Positions 57,328 through 64,000 of a stretch of DNA of 64,000 nucleotides are shown one piece after another. Where the stretch lies: the NCBI GenBank assembly GCA_022565595.1, contig JAIUML010000016.1:36300-100299 (forward strand). The letters are read 5' to 3'. Below the pieces are notes generated by a model, which was not told where the DNA came from, did not search any database, and was given only the letters and a program-made list of their open reading frames with translations. A program made the position numbers and the translations under genes. This stretch comes from Saccharospirillum sp. Lineage in GTDB: Bacteria; Pseudomonadota; Gammaproteobacteria; Pseudomonadales; Natronospirillaceae. The number at the start of each line of letters is the position of its first letter. The first letter of the stretch is position 1.

Positions 57328-58764
57328 TTAACCCACGGCACCTTCGAGGCTCACTTCCAGCAACTTGCCGGCTTCCACGGCAAACTCCATGGGCAGCTCC
57401 TTGAACACCTCTTTGCAGAAGCCGTTCACGATCATGGAGACCGCCTTTTCGGCATCGATGCCACGCTGCTGACAGAGGAACAACTGGTCGTCACTCACCT
57501 TGGAGGTGGTGGCCTCGTGCTCGATGACTGCTGTTGGGTTTTTCGACTCGATATAGGGGAAGGTGTGGGCCCCGCACTGATCACCAATCAGCAACGAGTC
57601 ACACTGGGTGTAGTTGCGCGCACCCTCGGCACCCGGGTTCATCCGTACCAGGCCGCGATAGCTGTTTTCGCTTTTCATGGCGCTGATGCCCTTGGCGATG
57701 ATGGTCGAGCGGGTATTCTTGCCCAGGTGAATCATCTTGGTACCGGTATCGGCCTGCTGGTAATTGCTGGTCAGCGCGACGGAGTAGAACTCACCGATAC
57801 TGTCGTCCCCTTTCAAAATACAGGACGGGTATTTCCAGGTAACCGCTGAGCCGGTTTCCACTTGCGTCCAGGAGATCTTGGCGCGGTTGTGCGCCAAGCC
57901 GCGCTTGGTCACGAAGTTGAAGATACCGCCCTTGCCTTCGCTGTCGCCCGGGTACCAGTTCTGCACGGTCGAGTATTTGATCTCGGCATCGTCCAGTGCT
58001 ACCAGTTCGACCACGGCTGCGTGCAGCTGGTTTTCATCGCGCATCGGCGCAGTACAGCCTTCGAGGTAGCTGACGTGGCTGCCTTCGTCGGCAATGACCA
58101 GAGTACGCTCAAACTGGCCGGTTTTGGCTTCATTGATGCGGAAGTAGGTCGACAGCTCCATTGGGCAACGCACACCCTTGGGGATGTAAACAAAGGAGCC
58201 ATCCGAAAACACGGCGGAGTTCAGAGCGGCGTAGAAGTTGTCTTTCTGCGGTACCACCGAACCCAGATATTTTTTCACCAGCTCCGGGTATTCATGCACC
58301 GCCTCGGAAATGGAACAGAAGATCACCCCGGCTTCTTTCAGCTTGGCGCGGAAGGTAGTACCGACGGAGACACTGTCGAACACCATGTCTACCGCCACGC
58401 CTGCCAACACTTCCTGCTCATGGACAGGAATGCCCAGCTTCTCATAGGTACGCAGCAGTTCAGGGTCGACTTCATCCAGCGACTTGGGTCGGTCTTCCAT
58501 GCTCTTGGGGGAAGAGTAATAAGACAAGGCCTGGAAATCCGGCTTGGGGTACTTTACATGCGCCCACTGAGGTTCGGTCATTTCCAGCCAGGAGCGGAAG
58601 GCCTTCAAACGCCATTCCAGCATCCATTCCGGCTCCTCTTTCTTGGCCGAAATCAGCCTTACGACGTCTTCATTGAGGCCCGGCGGTATGGTCAGCGACT
58701 CAACGTCGGTCACCCAGCCAGCCGAATACTCGGACTTCAGATACTCTTCAATGTGTTCACTCAT
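57328..58764 (-). CDS. sufB: Fe-S cluster scaffold subunit SufB
   Basis: The main scaffold protein of the SUF system. The 478-residue product has the typical region [59 protein letters not shown] and [20 protein letters not shown]. The start at 58764 ([17 protein letters not shown]) is preferred over the GTG at 58773. It follows the IscS-like desulfurase by 18 bases. Confidence 0.97.
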   Translation of the reverse strand: MSEHIEEYLKSEYSAGWVTDVESLTIPPGLNEDVVRLISAKKEEPEWMLEWRLKAFRSWLEMTEPQWAHVKYPKPDFQALSYYSSPKSMEDRPKSLDEVDPELLRTYEKLGIPVHEQEVLAGVAVDMVFDSVSVGTTFRAKLKEAGVIFCSISEAVHEYPELVKKYLGSVVPQKDNFYAALNSAVFSDGSFVYIPKGVRCPMELSTYFRINEAKTGQFERTLVIADEGSHVSYLEGCTAPMRDENQLHAAVVELVALDDAEIKYSTVQNWYPGDSEGKGGIFNFVTKRGLAHNRAKISWTQVETGSAVTWKYPSCILKGDDSIGEFYSVALTSNYQQADTGTKMIHLGKNTRSTIIAKGISAMKSENSYRGLVRMNPGAEGARNYTQCDSLLIGDQCGAHTFPYIESKNPTAVIEHEATTSKVSDDQLFLCQQRGIDAEKAVSMIVNGFCKEVFKELPMEFAVEAGKLLEVSLEGAVG

Positions 58765-58782
58765 GGCAATCACCCATAATGG

Positions 58783-59946
58783 TCAGGAGGCCGCAGCAGT
58801 CTGCTTGCGCAGCGCTGTCACGGCTTCACGGATACTGGTTATGGCCTGGTCTACATCTGTTTGCGTGGTATAGCGACCCAGGCTGAATCGCAAGGAGCCA
58901 TGGGCGGCCTGATCGCTCAGCCCCATGGCTTTTAATACAAAAGATGGCTCTACTGTCGCCGAGGTACAGGCCGAGCCGGTGGAGACAGCCAGATTGCGCA
59001 AGGCCATCATCAGTGCTTCGCCATCGATGCCACCAAAGGCAATGTTCAGATGACCAGGCGTTCTTCGCGCACCACCGCCGTTGATCTGCAAATCACCCAG
59101 ATCCTTTATCCCGGCCCAAAGCGCCTCTCTCAACCCTAGAATACGCATCGCTTCTTCATTCAGCTCTGTCGCTGCCAGTCGCGCCGCCTCGCCGATACCG
59201 GCAATCTGATGCGTCGCAAGGGTACCCGAGCGCATGCCGCGCTCATGGCCACCGCCATGAATCTGCGACTTCAATTGCAAATCGGACCGGCGGCGAACAT
59301 AGAGCGCGCCTATGCCCTTGGGTCCATAGAACTTGTGAGCTGAAATAGACAGTAGAGTCGGCTGCCAGGTAGCAACATCGACCGGTATTTTACCGACAGC
59401 CTGGGCTGCATCGGTATGAAACCAGATGCCACGCTGAGCACAGAGCGCACCAATGGCTTCGACCGGATTAAGTACACCCGTCTCGTTATTCGCGGCCATT
59501 ATACTGACCAGGCGGGTATTCGGCTCTATTGCCTCGGCAACAGCATCCGAGCTGATGACGCCATCGGCATCGGGCTGCAAAATGGTCAGACCAAAGCCCT
59601 TTTTCTGCAAATGCAACGCCGGGTCCAGAATGGCCTTGTGCTCAGTAGCACCGATGATCAGGTGGCAATCTTCCGGTGCAAAATTATCTGCTACGCCTTT
59701 CAGGGCCAGGTTGTTGCTCTCCGTGGCGCCGCTGGTCCAGACGATCTCGCGGCTGTCAGCGCCAATCAGGTCGGCTACTTCATTACGAGCGTTTTCGACC
59801 GCCTCTTCGGCCAGCCAGCCGAGCATATGCGAACGAGAAGCCGGGTTACCAAAATCGCCGTCTCGCGTCAGATAGCGCATCATCACCTCGGCGACTCTGT
59901 CGTCGACTGGCGTGGTGGCGGCATAATCGAAATAGATGGGTTTCAT
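58783..59946 (-). CDS. IscS-like (group I) cysteine desulfurase
   Basis: A 387-residue PLP enzyme of the IscS/NifS group: YFDYAATTPVDDRVAEVM, the PLP Lys in SISAHKFYGPKGIGAL and the active Cys in the longer mobile loop VSTGSACTSATVEPSFVL. It ends in VTALRKQTAAAS and lacks the extended C-terminal tail with which E. coli IscS contacts IscU. There is no iscU in the window. GAGG nine bases before the ATG at 59946 sets the start. It follows iscR, whose stop is eight bases upstream, so the operon holds two desulfurases. Confidence 0.94.
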   Translation of the reverse strand: MKPIYFDYAATTPVDDRVAEVMMRYLTRDGDFGNPASRSHMLGWLAEEAVENARNEVADLIGADSREIVWTSGATESNNLALKGVADNFAPEDCHLIIGATEHKAILDPALHLQKKGFGLTILQPDADGVISSDAVAEAIEPNTRLVSIMAANNETGVLNPVEAIGALCAQRGIWFHTDAAQAVGKIPVDVATWQPTLLSISAHKFYGPKGIGALYVRRRSDLQLKSQIHGGGHERGMRSGTLATHQIAGIGEAARLAATELNEEAMRILGLREALWAGIKDLGDLQINGGGARRTPGHLNIAFGGIDGEALMMALRNLAVSTGSACTSATVEPSFVLKAMGLSDQAAHGSLRFSLGRYTTQTDVDQAITSIREAVTALRKQTAAAS

Positions 59947-59953
59947 GCGTGCC

Positions 59954-60451
59954 TCATAACAACTGGCTGGCGACGATGGTCTCTGACGACCCCGTCTCCG
60001 CAATTTTTTGTTCCAGATAACGATTCTGGCGCTTGCTAACCGACTGAATATCGCCACGGCGGACCAGATCGGCCAGGCTGATGTCGTTCAAGAAGGCATG
60101 GATTTGTTGGCTCAGATCCTGCCAAAGATGATGGGTCAAGCAAACTTCGCCCTGCTGACAACCAGCCTTACCTTGACAGCGTGTCGCATCCAGCGACTCG
60201 TTAACGGCATCGACCACATTGGCCACACTGATCATCTCGCTCGGACGCCCCAACTGGTAACCTCCACCAGGGCCCCGTACCGACACTACCAGCTCACAGC
60301 GACGCAACTTGGCAAACAGCTGTTCCAGATAGGACAGGGAGATGCCCTGACGCTCGGAGATATCCGCCAGACTGATAGGGCCATGCGCTTGGTTCAGGGC
60401 CAAATCCAGCATAGCGGTGACCGCATAGCGGCCTTTAGTGGTCAATTTCAT
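59954..60451 (-). CDS. iscR: Fe-S cluster regulator IscR (Rrf2 family)
   Basis: A 165-residue Rrf2-type regulator. It begins [20 protein letters not shown] with a winged helix-turn-helix and carries the cluster ligands in [13 protein letters not shown] followed by LTHHLW (three Cys plus His). The holo-protein represses its own promoter when Fe-S is plentiful. GAGGAG seven bases before the ATG at 60451 sets the start. A type-1 IscR box overlaps the promoter just upstream, so autoregulation of the whole iscR-suf operon is likely. Confidence 0.97.
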   Translation of the reverse strand: MKLTTKGRYAVTAMLDLALNQAHGPISLADISERQGISLSYLEQLFAKLRRCELVVSVRGPGGGYQLGRPSEMISVANVVDAVNESLDATRCQGKAGCQQGEVCLTHHLWQDLSQQIHAFLNDISLADLVRRGDIQSVSKRQNRYLEQKIAETGSSETIVASQLL

Positions 60452-60526
60452 CGGTCGACTCCTCAATTGAGGGTTCCGGCAGCCTGTCGGGGTCGAGATC
60501 TAACGACAGTCTCCTGATGGCCGCGA

Positions 60527-60558
60527 ATTATAAATACCTGACTAAAACAGTCAACTAT
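60527..60558 (-). promoter_or_regulatory. iscR-suf promoter with type-1 IscR box
   Basis: On the minus strand TTGACT (60549-60554) and TATAAT (60527-60532) are spaced 16 bases. The stretch 60534-60558 reads ATACCTGACT, AAAAC, AGTCAACTAT, matching the known type-1 IscR consensus (ATAnCCTGACT...AGTCnnnTAT). It covers the -35 box and spacer. Binding of holo-IscR should block RNA polymerase. Confidence 0.9.
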
Positions 60559-60593
60559 TAATAGTACAGTATTTCAGGGCGTTCTGCCGCATT

Positions 60594-62249
60594 TCAAGAG
60601 GGCTTTACCGGTGTCTCTTCTGCTGACTCCTGGCCACGATGAACATCGTATGCCAGAGCGCGTTTACCGGCCTCTTCATCAACGGCCCAGGGCTCATGCG
60701 GAGCTTCAAACTTGACCCCTGGCCCCTCGGCGAATCGCTCCTGATGCAGCTCCTTCAGCGTACCAACCAGCATCAGTATCAACACAACCGAAAAAGGCAA
60801 GGCTGCCGCTACCACCGCCGATTGCAACAATTCCAGCCCTCCGGCAAGCAACAACACCCCAGTCAGCAAGGTTAAAATGATGCCCCAGGCGATACGGTGC
60901 GGTTTTGGCGGATCAGGATCACCGCTGGCCAGTATGGTCGTGACCACTAAAGTGCCAGCGTTTGCCGACGTTATAAGGTAAGTCCCTATCAATAAGGTCA
61001 TCACTGCAGACAACCCCAAACCGATTACCCCTAGTTGCATACCTTCGATGGTAGCAAACAGGGCCAGGGTGACATCGTCATTCACGGCCTCGACAATACC
61101 GCCGTTACCAAAGAGTTCCTGGTACAAGGCAGATCCGCCCAACAGCCCGATCCAGACCGTACTGATCAGGGTTGGCACCACCAAAACGCCCAGTACAAAT
61201 TCGCGAAATGTTCGGCCACGAGAGATACGAGCGATAAACATGCCCACAAAAGGTGACCAAGCCATAGTCCACCCCCAAAAGAAGACGGTCCAGTTGGACT
61301 GCCAGTCACTTTCTATGTTGGCATGAGTGTAAAAAGCCAGGCTCAACAGCTCCTGAAGGTACAGCCCAAAGGCCTCAAGGGTCGAAGCAATCAGGTATTG
61401 AGTTGGACCGAAGGCCAAAACTGTCGCTGCCACGGCCAGGCTAAGCCAGAAATTCCCTTCCGAGATGAGCCGCATGCCACGCTCAACCCCCGACACCAAA
61501 GTCAGAGTAGAGATCACCATCAGAATCGCAACAATCAACAGTTGCAGCTGCACCGACGATTTGAGGCCAAAAACCTGACCGAGGCCAGTGTTCATCTGTT
61601 GAACGCCGAGTCCCAGTGTAGTGGCTATACCGAATATGGTCGCTACAACCGCCAGGATATCGACCAGCTCTCCAGCTTTCCCATAGGCATGCTTTCCGAT
61701 CATCGGGTACAAAGCCGAACTGACCGTCAAAGGCTGCCGCTTGCGGAAAGAAAAATAAGCCAATACCAGGGCAACAAAGGAGAAGATAGACCAGGCATGA
61801 AGCCCCCAGTGGAAAAACGAAATCTGCATGGCGACGGTTGCCGCACGCGCATTTCCTCCCTGCTCAATAAAAGGGTTTCCTTGAAACTGCATGATTGGTT
61901 GAGCGACTGCCCAAAACAGAATGCCAACACCGGTGCCGGCGGCAAATAACATCGATATCCAGGAAAAAAACCGAAATTCAGGCACTTCACGGTCATCGCC
62001 CAGACGAACATTTTTGAAGCGACCGACGCCAAGCCAGATCATGAAAATCAGCATGAAGGCGACAAGCAAAACGTAATACCATTCCAGGAAGGGGTTCAGC
62101 AGAGTACGGAAACTGCCTATGGCAACAACGGTACCTTCCGACCACAGAGTACCGAGTAACATTAGTACTAATATCAAGAGGCTCGTGATCAAGGTTGTTC
62201 TGGGATTGACGCCCTTGAATATGCCTCGCACCGCTCGGACGGTGTACAT
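60594..62249 (-). CDS. BCCT family betaine/carnitine/choline transporter
   Basis: A 551-residue transporter with about twelve helices. The BCCT signature is visible as WTVFFWGWTMAWSPFVGMFI followed by ARISRGRTFREF, and earlier FFSWISMLFAAGTGVGILFW and WGLHAWSIF. A polar tail of about 50 residues ends the protein. These carriers import compatible solutes such as glycine betaine, using sodium or proton gradients. The exact solute cannot be told from sequence. The first residues (MYTVRAVRGIFKGVNPRT) are cytoplasmic. Confidence 0.93.
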   Translation of the reverse strand: MYTVRAVRGIFKGVNPRTTLITSLLILVLMLLGTLWSEGTVVAIGSFRTLLNPFLEWYYVLLVAFMLIFMIWLGVGRFKNVRLGDDREVPEFRFFSWISMLFAAGTGVGILFWAVAQPIMQFQGNPFIEQGGNARAATVAMQISFFHWGLHAWSIFSFVALVLAYFSFRKRQPLTVSSALYPMIGKHAYGKAGELVDILAVVATIFGIATTLGLGVQQMNTGLGQVFGLKSSVQLQLLIVAILMVISTLTLVSGVERGMRLISEGNFWLSLAVAATVLAFGPTQYLIASTLEAFGLYLQELLSLAFYTHANIESDWQSNWTVFFWGWTMAWSPFVGMFIARISRGRTFREFVLGVLVVPTLISTVWIGLLGGSALYQELFGNGGIVEAVNDDVTLALFATIEGMQLGVIGLGLSAVMTLLIGTYLITSANAGTLVVTTILASGDPDPPKPHRIAWGIILTLLTGVLLLAGGLELLQSAVVAAALPFSVVLILMLVGTLKELHQERFAEGPGVKFEAPHEPWAVDEEAGKRALAYDVHRGQESAEETPVKPS

Positions 62250-62328
62250 AGTGTCTCCTTTGCCAGTTTACGAAAAGTAACGCTCAACAAGACAGCATAG
62301 GCAAGAAAACCTGGCAGGGATAGGGGCC

Positions 62329-63510
62329 TCACCTAAACTTAGAGCAACGCCGCTGGCGTAACACAATCAGCGCCAGTCCAATACCCATGATTGCCAGTAT
62401 CAGCAGTATCCACAAAGGAAGGGCTTTCGTGCCAAACTTCTCAATCAGAGAGCCGGCCAAAGTGGGGGCGGCCATCGCACCCAGGCCAATACCAAAAAAA
62501 ATCAGCCCGGTACGACGCCCGTTCAGGCTGACCAGGTCGTTACCAAGAGTAAACAATGTGGGAAATATCGCTGACATCGATAGTCCAGTAATGAACGCCA
62601 AAGCGGTCAAAGGCAAGGCATTTGTATAAAGCGCCAACATCACGACAGCGCAAAGGGACAGACAGCTATAAATCAGAGCTGTCGTATGCCCTCGGCGCAG
62701 AATGGGGATTGCCAACAAGCGCCCCACCGAGAGACTGAACCAGAAGATCGACACCAAAAAAGCCGAGTCCGCCTGAGACAAGCCACTGAGAACACCATAG
62801 GTGGTGATCCAGCCAACAAAGGTTATTTCCATACCAACATAGAGGCCAAACAAAATCACCAGCCCGAGAAAAACCCATCGATCATAGACTTTTTCCACAT
62901 AGTCATGATCATCATTAGCGGGGCTGATAGGGCTACCCTGTGGCGCCAAAAGGATGCCTATCAGAACCAGGTAAATAGCCACTAGCCAGAATGCCCATAT
63001 CACTGAAACAGCACTGCTGATAGTCAACATCACCAGCAGCGGCACTATCATTCCACCCACACCGAAGCAAAAATGCAATCCACTGATCATTGGCCCGGAT
63101 TGGTCGCGATACCACCACATGATCATGACATTAGAGCCGGCATTCATGGAAACTTCGGCAAAACCCAAAACAAAAATCGTCAGGGCCATCAACCACAATA
63201 AAGGGCTGGCAGGCAGCAATACCATGCTAATCACGGCCAGAGTAATCATACCCAACAACACACGATGTCCGTGAAAACGGTCGAACAATTGTCCCGAGAC
63301 AATCGACCCTATTATGTTACCCATGGCTCTGACGGCAAACAGAATGGCAATCTGACTCATGGTCGAATTACTCTGTTCTGCCAGAAACGGCAGGGCCGGA
63401 CCGATAATACCCGCGACCATCCCGATGCCTATAATCAACAAATAATAGGTCGCTGTAGGGCGCCAAAGTGCGGACCAAGTGCGTTGCGGTGGAATGTCGG
63501 TAGCGTTCAT
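62329..63510 (-). CDS. MFS transporter (sugar/FucP-like group)
   Basis: A 393-residue major facilitator with about twelve helices: YYLLIIGIGMVAGIIGPALP, the loop SGQLFDRFHGHRVLLG after helix 2, and VSLNGRRTGLIFFGIGLGAM late in the protein. The helix arrangement and the FAEVSMNAGSNVMIMWWYRD segment resemble FucP-type sugar symporters. The substrate is unknown. The start at 63510 is taken from the family-like beginning; the ribosome binding site is weak and a longer frame runs to 63546. Confidence 0.82.
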   Translation of the reverse strand: MNATDIPPQRTWSALWRPTATYYLLIIGIGMVAGIIGPALPFLAEQSNSTMSQIAILFAVRAMGNIIGSIVSGQLFDRFHGHRVLLGMITLAVISMVLLPASPLLWLMALTIFVLGFAEVSMNAGSNVMIMWWYRDQSGPMISGLHFCFGVGGMIVPLLVMLTISSAVSVIWAFWLVAIYLVLIGILLAPQGSPISPANDDHDYVEKVYDRWVFLGLVILFGLYVGMEITFVGWITTYGVLSGLSQADSAFLVSIFWFSLSVGRLLAIPILRRGHTTALIYSCLSLCAVVMLALYTNALPLTALAFITGLSMSAIFPTLFTLGNDLVSLNGRRTGLIFFGIGLGAMAAPTLAGSLIEKFGTKALPLWILLILAIMGIGLALIVLRQRRCSKFR

Positions 63511-63546
63511 CAATGGGTAAGTTCCAAAGCCTCGACGCGCCAACAA

Positions 63547-63933
63547 GAAGCCGCAGCAAAGCCATTCATATCGGTTACTGCTGTACTATGTCAAAAGAAA
63601 TGGTCATACCAGAGATTCCCAAAGGGTTCACCAAAAGGCACTGCTCACTGATAATGCTCCTCGATTAATACAGCTGGACTCGACACTCTACAGAACCAAC
63701 CCAAACACTGCCAGAATGTGATGTTCGTCGTGATGACTTGATACCACTCTGTTTGGCCAGGGATGCATTGAGCGCAAACAACGGTCTGTTTTGGACAAAG
63801 CCTTCTGTCGCAACACCCCAAGGAAAATGGACTCATCTCCGATAAGATGATTTTACTCCTTTCGATGAATATATTTCGCTTTACCGAACTCGATTAATCG
63901 TTATGGTCTGCCCTCCCCTCCGGAGGCTGACCC
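63547..63933. other. 387-base intergenic region, no gene seen
   Basis: It separates the divergent MFS gene and the gene starting at 63934. Only short frames are present (one minus frame, 63645-63836, lacks a ribosome binding site). The last 100 bases are AT-rich and probably contain the promoter of the right-hand gene. Confidence 0.5.
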
Positions 63934-64000
63934 TTGCAAACCGATTTTGCTCTTGACCCCACTCCTTTACTGGATGACCTGGCCGATCAACTGCGTGCTC
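63934..64000 (+). CDS. 5' end of an unidentified gene (partial)
   Basis: A TTG at 63934 has GGAGG seven bases upstream and opens a frame that runs off the window: MQTDFALDPTPLLDDLADQL. Too short to identify. The strong ribosome binding site makes a real gene likely. Confidence 0.5.
   Translation, partial: MQTDFALDPTPLLDDLADQLRA

Noticed and set aside
1..64000. CRISPR arrays, tRNA or rRNA genes, integrases, complete insertion sequences, prophage
   Set aside because: No regularly spaced direct repeats, cloverleaf-like sequences or transposase/integrase motifs were seen on reading both strands. The YqjE-like holin-family protein is a chromosomal stress protein and not evidence of a phage.

Overview
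The window looks like the chromosome of a moderately GC-rich gammaproteobacterium, probably a marine or halotolerant Oceanospirillales-like lineage. This is an inference. It rests on the gammaproteobacterial order rlmN-pilF-ispG-hisS-yfgM-bamB-der, guaB-guaA beside xseA, AceK, glgC-glgA and a BCCT osmolyte transporter. No rRNA, tRNA, CRISPR array, integrase or intact insertion sequence was recognised.

Layout. 0-9.5 kb: alpha/beta hydrolase, small membrane proteins, aceK, glgC-glgA, an MFS transporter and tadA. 9.6-13.7 kb: a minus-strand run of secreted proteins (two Lcl/DUF1566 proteins and a 733-residue beta-propeller lipoprotein). 13.7-36 kb: an accessory region that looks like an envelope and general stress-tolerance island. 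It holds PRC-barrel proteins, a large-subunit catalase, a beta-barrel outer membrane protein, a 2900-residue cyclic beta-1,2-glucan synthase, CsbD, DUF3185, an AI-2E family permease, YqjE-, DUF883- and GlsB/YeaQ-type proteins, small lipoproteins, a membrane-anchored EEP hydrolase and DUF421. 36.2-37.3 kb: two decayed genes end to end, a cyanophycin synthetase fragment and an outer-membrane phospholipase A (pldA) that has lost its middle. 37.3-50.4 kb: core housekeeping genes (guaA, guaB, xseA, der, bamB, yfgM, hisS, ispG, pilF, rlmN, ndk). 50.5-60.6 kb: a GGDEF-EAL protein and a SUF-type iron-sulfur operon (iscR, IscS-like desulfurase, sufB, sufC, sufD, sufS, A-type carrier, sufT, sufE). It is driven by a clear sigma70 promoter overlapped by a type-1 IscR box, and it sits where related genomes carry isc. 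60.6-64 kb: a BCCT transporter, an MFS transporter and the start of an unidentified gene.

The observations most worth a second look are: (1) the catalase gene is one reading frame cut by a single in-frame TGA where the family normally has Arg, separating the haem domain from the C-terminal domain; (2) pldA keeps both ends but has lost the part expected to carry the active site; (3) a divergent pair, DUF883 protein plus tiny lipoprotein, occurs twice (32.0-32.9 and 35.1-36.0 kb) with an identical 19-base block at exactly the same distance from both DUF883 start codons; (4) two unrelated long inverted-repeat elements lie side by side inside the suf region (52.6-53.0 kb); (5) several very small membrane proteins (43, 23, 54 and 77 residues) with good ribosome binding sites lie between the larger genes.

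All family calls come from reading motifs by eye. No database search was run.
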